NCBI GenBank assembly: GCA_003551785.1
Contig: PUNP01000849.1
Span: 1-6,061, forward strand
From: Candidatus Brocadiaceae bacterium
Lineage (GTDB): Bacteria; Planctomycetota; Brocadiia; SM23-32
Direction of reading: 5' to 3'
DNA length: 6,061 nt
In this document: in pieces, positions 5,329-6,061 of the stretch
How positions within the stretch are numbered: the stretch's first letter is position 1
How the letters are laid out: each line of letters opens with the position of its first letter
Program-made: the position numbers and the translations under genes
The notes under the pieces: generated by a model
Databases searched by the model: none
What the model was told of the DNA's origin: nothing
The model's input: the letters and a program-made list of their open reading frames with translations, nothing else

Positions 5329-6061
5329 ATGAATATGACCTATGAACCTCAAAAACCTTATAATGCCCTGCCAATGCTTCCGCCTGATGCGGAATTGGAA
5401 ACCAGAGCCTTGCTCAAACAGTGCATCGCTGCCAACAAGGCACTGGCTGAACTGAAAGGTGTCGGCCGGCTTATTCCCAATCAGGCCATGTTGATCAATA
5501 CCCTCCCAATCAGGGAAGCCCAGGCCAGCTCGGAAATTGAGAACATCGTCACTGACCAGCGATCAGCTCTTCCGCGCAGCAGTAGCTAAAGATACACAAA
5601 TCGATCCTGAAACGAAAGAGGTACTTCGCTATCGAACCGCACTTAAACTGGGCTATGATGAATTGTCGCATCGCCCTATATCTACAAACCTGATGTGCGA
5701 TATATGTTCTGCGCTGCGTGACCGGCCGGTGGATGTGCGTAAGACACCGGGAACCAAACTCGCCAACCCGACGACGGGAAAAGTCGTTTACACGCCTCCG
5801 GAAGGTGAGAACGTGATACGGGACAAACTCTCCAATCTTGAAAAATTTATCCATGAAGACAATGATCTCGATCCCCTGATTCGCATGGCCGTGATGCATT
5901 ACCAGTTTGAAGCTATTCACCCTTTCCCGGATGGAAATGGAAGAACGGGCCGGATATTGAACCTCCTTTTTCTCATCAGCAGAGGACTGCTGGATATACC
6001 AGTACTCTATCTCAGCCGCTACGTTATTCAGCATAAAAGTGATTATTATGCTCTGCTCCAG
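5329..6061 (+). pseudogene. Fic-family (AMPylase-type) protein, frameshifted, 3' end outside the window
   Basis: Fic proteins usually transfer AMP from ATP to a hydroxyl side chain of a target protein. The first segment (ATG 5329, or 5335 in the same frame) gives [20 protein letters not shown] and [20 protein letters not shown], then SSEIENIVT, and stops at 5587-5589. From 5555 on, a different frame stays open to the window end and continues the protein: [32 protein letters not shown], and HPFPDGNGRTGR (5918-5953), the intact catalytic Fic motif. Removing one base at 5553 or 5554 restores IVTTSDQLF, the normal family text, so this is a +1 insertion. The N-terminal S67-x3-E71-N72 matches the inhibitory (S/T)xxxE(G/N) motif that blocks ATP binding in many Fic proteins. 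As it stands only about 86 residues would be made, with no catalytic site. A sequencing error is a real alternative. A TGA ending at 5328 abuts the ATG, and no strong ribosome site is close by. Confidence -1.

Noticed and set aside
5549..6034. 161-codon ORF on the minus strand opposite fic
   Set aside because: The + strand encodes a clear Fic protein with its catalytic motif across the same bases; the minus-strand translation shows no family features.

Overview
This looks like a bacterial defence-island segment of about 45% GC, with every recognisable gene on the + strand. The order is: the 3' end of a type I restriction-modification specificity gene (hsdS); a HigB/HigA toxin-antitoxin pair; a 60-residue remnant of a DUF4268 protein; an hsdR gene with its motor core deleted; a small three-module zinc-finger protein; and a frameshifted Fic-family gene that runs off the right edge. 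Taxonomy cannot be fixed from the sequence. The family mix (DUF413-like module, DksA-type zinc finger, HigB/HigA with a fused peptidase) would suit a Gram-negative lineage such as Gammaproteobacteria or Desulfobacterota, but that is a weak inference.

Left part (1-781): the second half of HsdS, with one target-recognition domain and the closing conserved helix, ends at 674. A short GC-rich non-coding stretch (about 66% G+C over 701-780 by hand count) with a weak hairpin follows. Middle-left (778-2259): a good sigma70-type promoter drives higB, and higA overlaps it by 8 bp. HigA carries a C-terminal ImmA/IrrE-type HExxH metallopeptidase domain. Next (2260-2428): a 169-bp non-coding stretch holding an exact 23-bp direct repeat, each copy made of two TATTTGAC units, around a 72-bp spacer with two hairpins.

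Middle-right (2429-4658): a 60-codon ORF that joins the first and last parts of a DUF4268 protein is followed after one base by an hsdR ORF of 635 codons. HsdR keeps the PD-(D/E)xK nuclease domain and the second RecA lobe but has lost Walker A, the DEAH box and the rest of the first RecA lobe. Both deletions keep the reading frame. An intrinsic terminator closes the unit. Right part (4694-6061): a 188-residue protein joins a DUF413-like N-terminus, a DksA/TraR zinc finger and a topoisomerase-type zinc ribbon. The Fic gene after it has a one-base insertion near 5553/5554, after which the sequence is open to the window edge in another frame.

Overall the window reads as a type I R-M locus that has taken in a toxin-antitoxin module and is decaying: the restriction motor, the DUF4268 protein and Fic are all damaged, while the toxin-antitoxin pair and the zinc-finger gene look intact. 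The most unusual feature is two neighbouring genes with large internal deletions that both stay in frame. This could be true gene decay, selection for shortened proteins, or an assembly fault, and the sequence alone does not decide between them.
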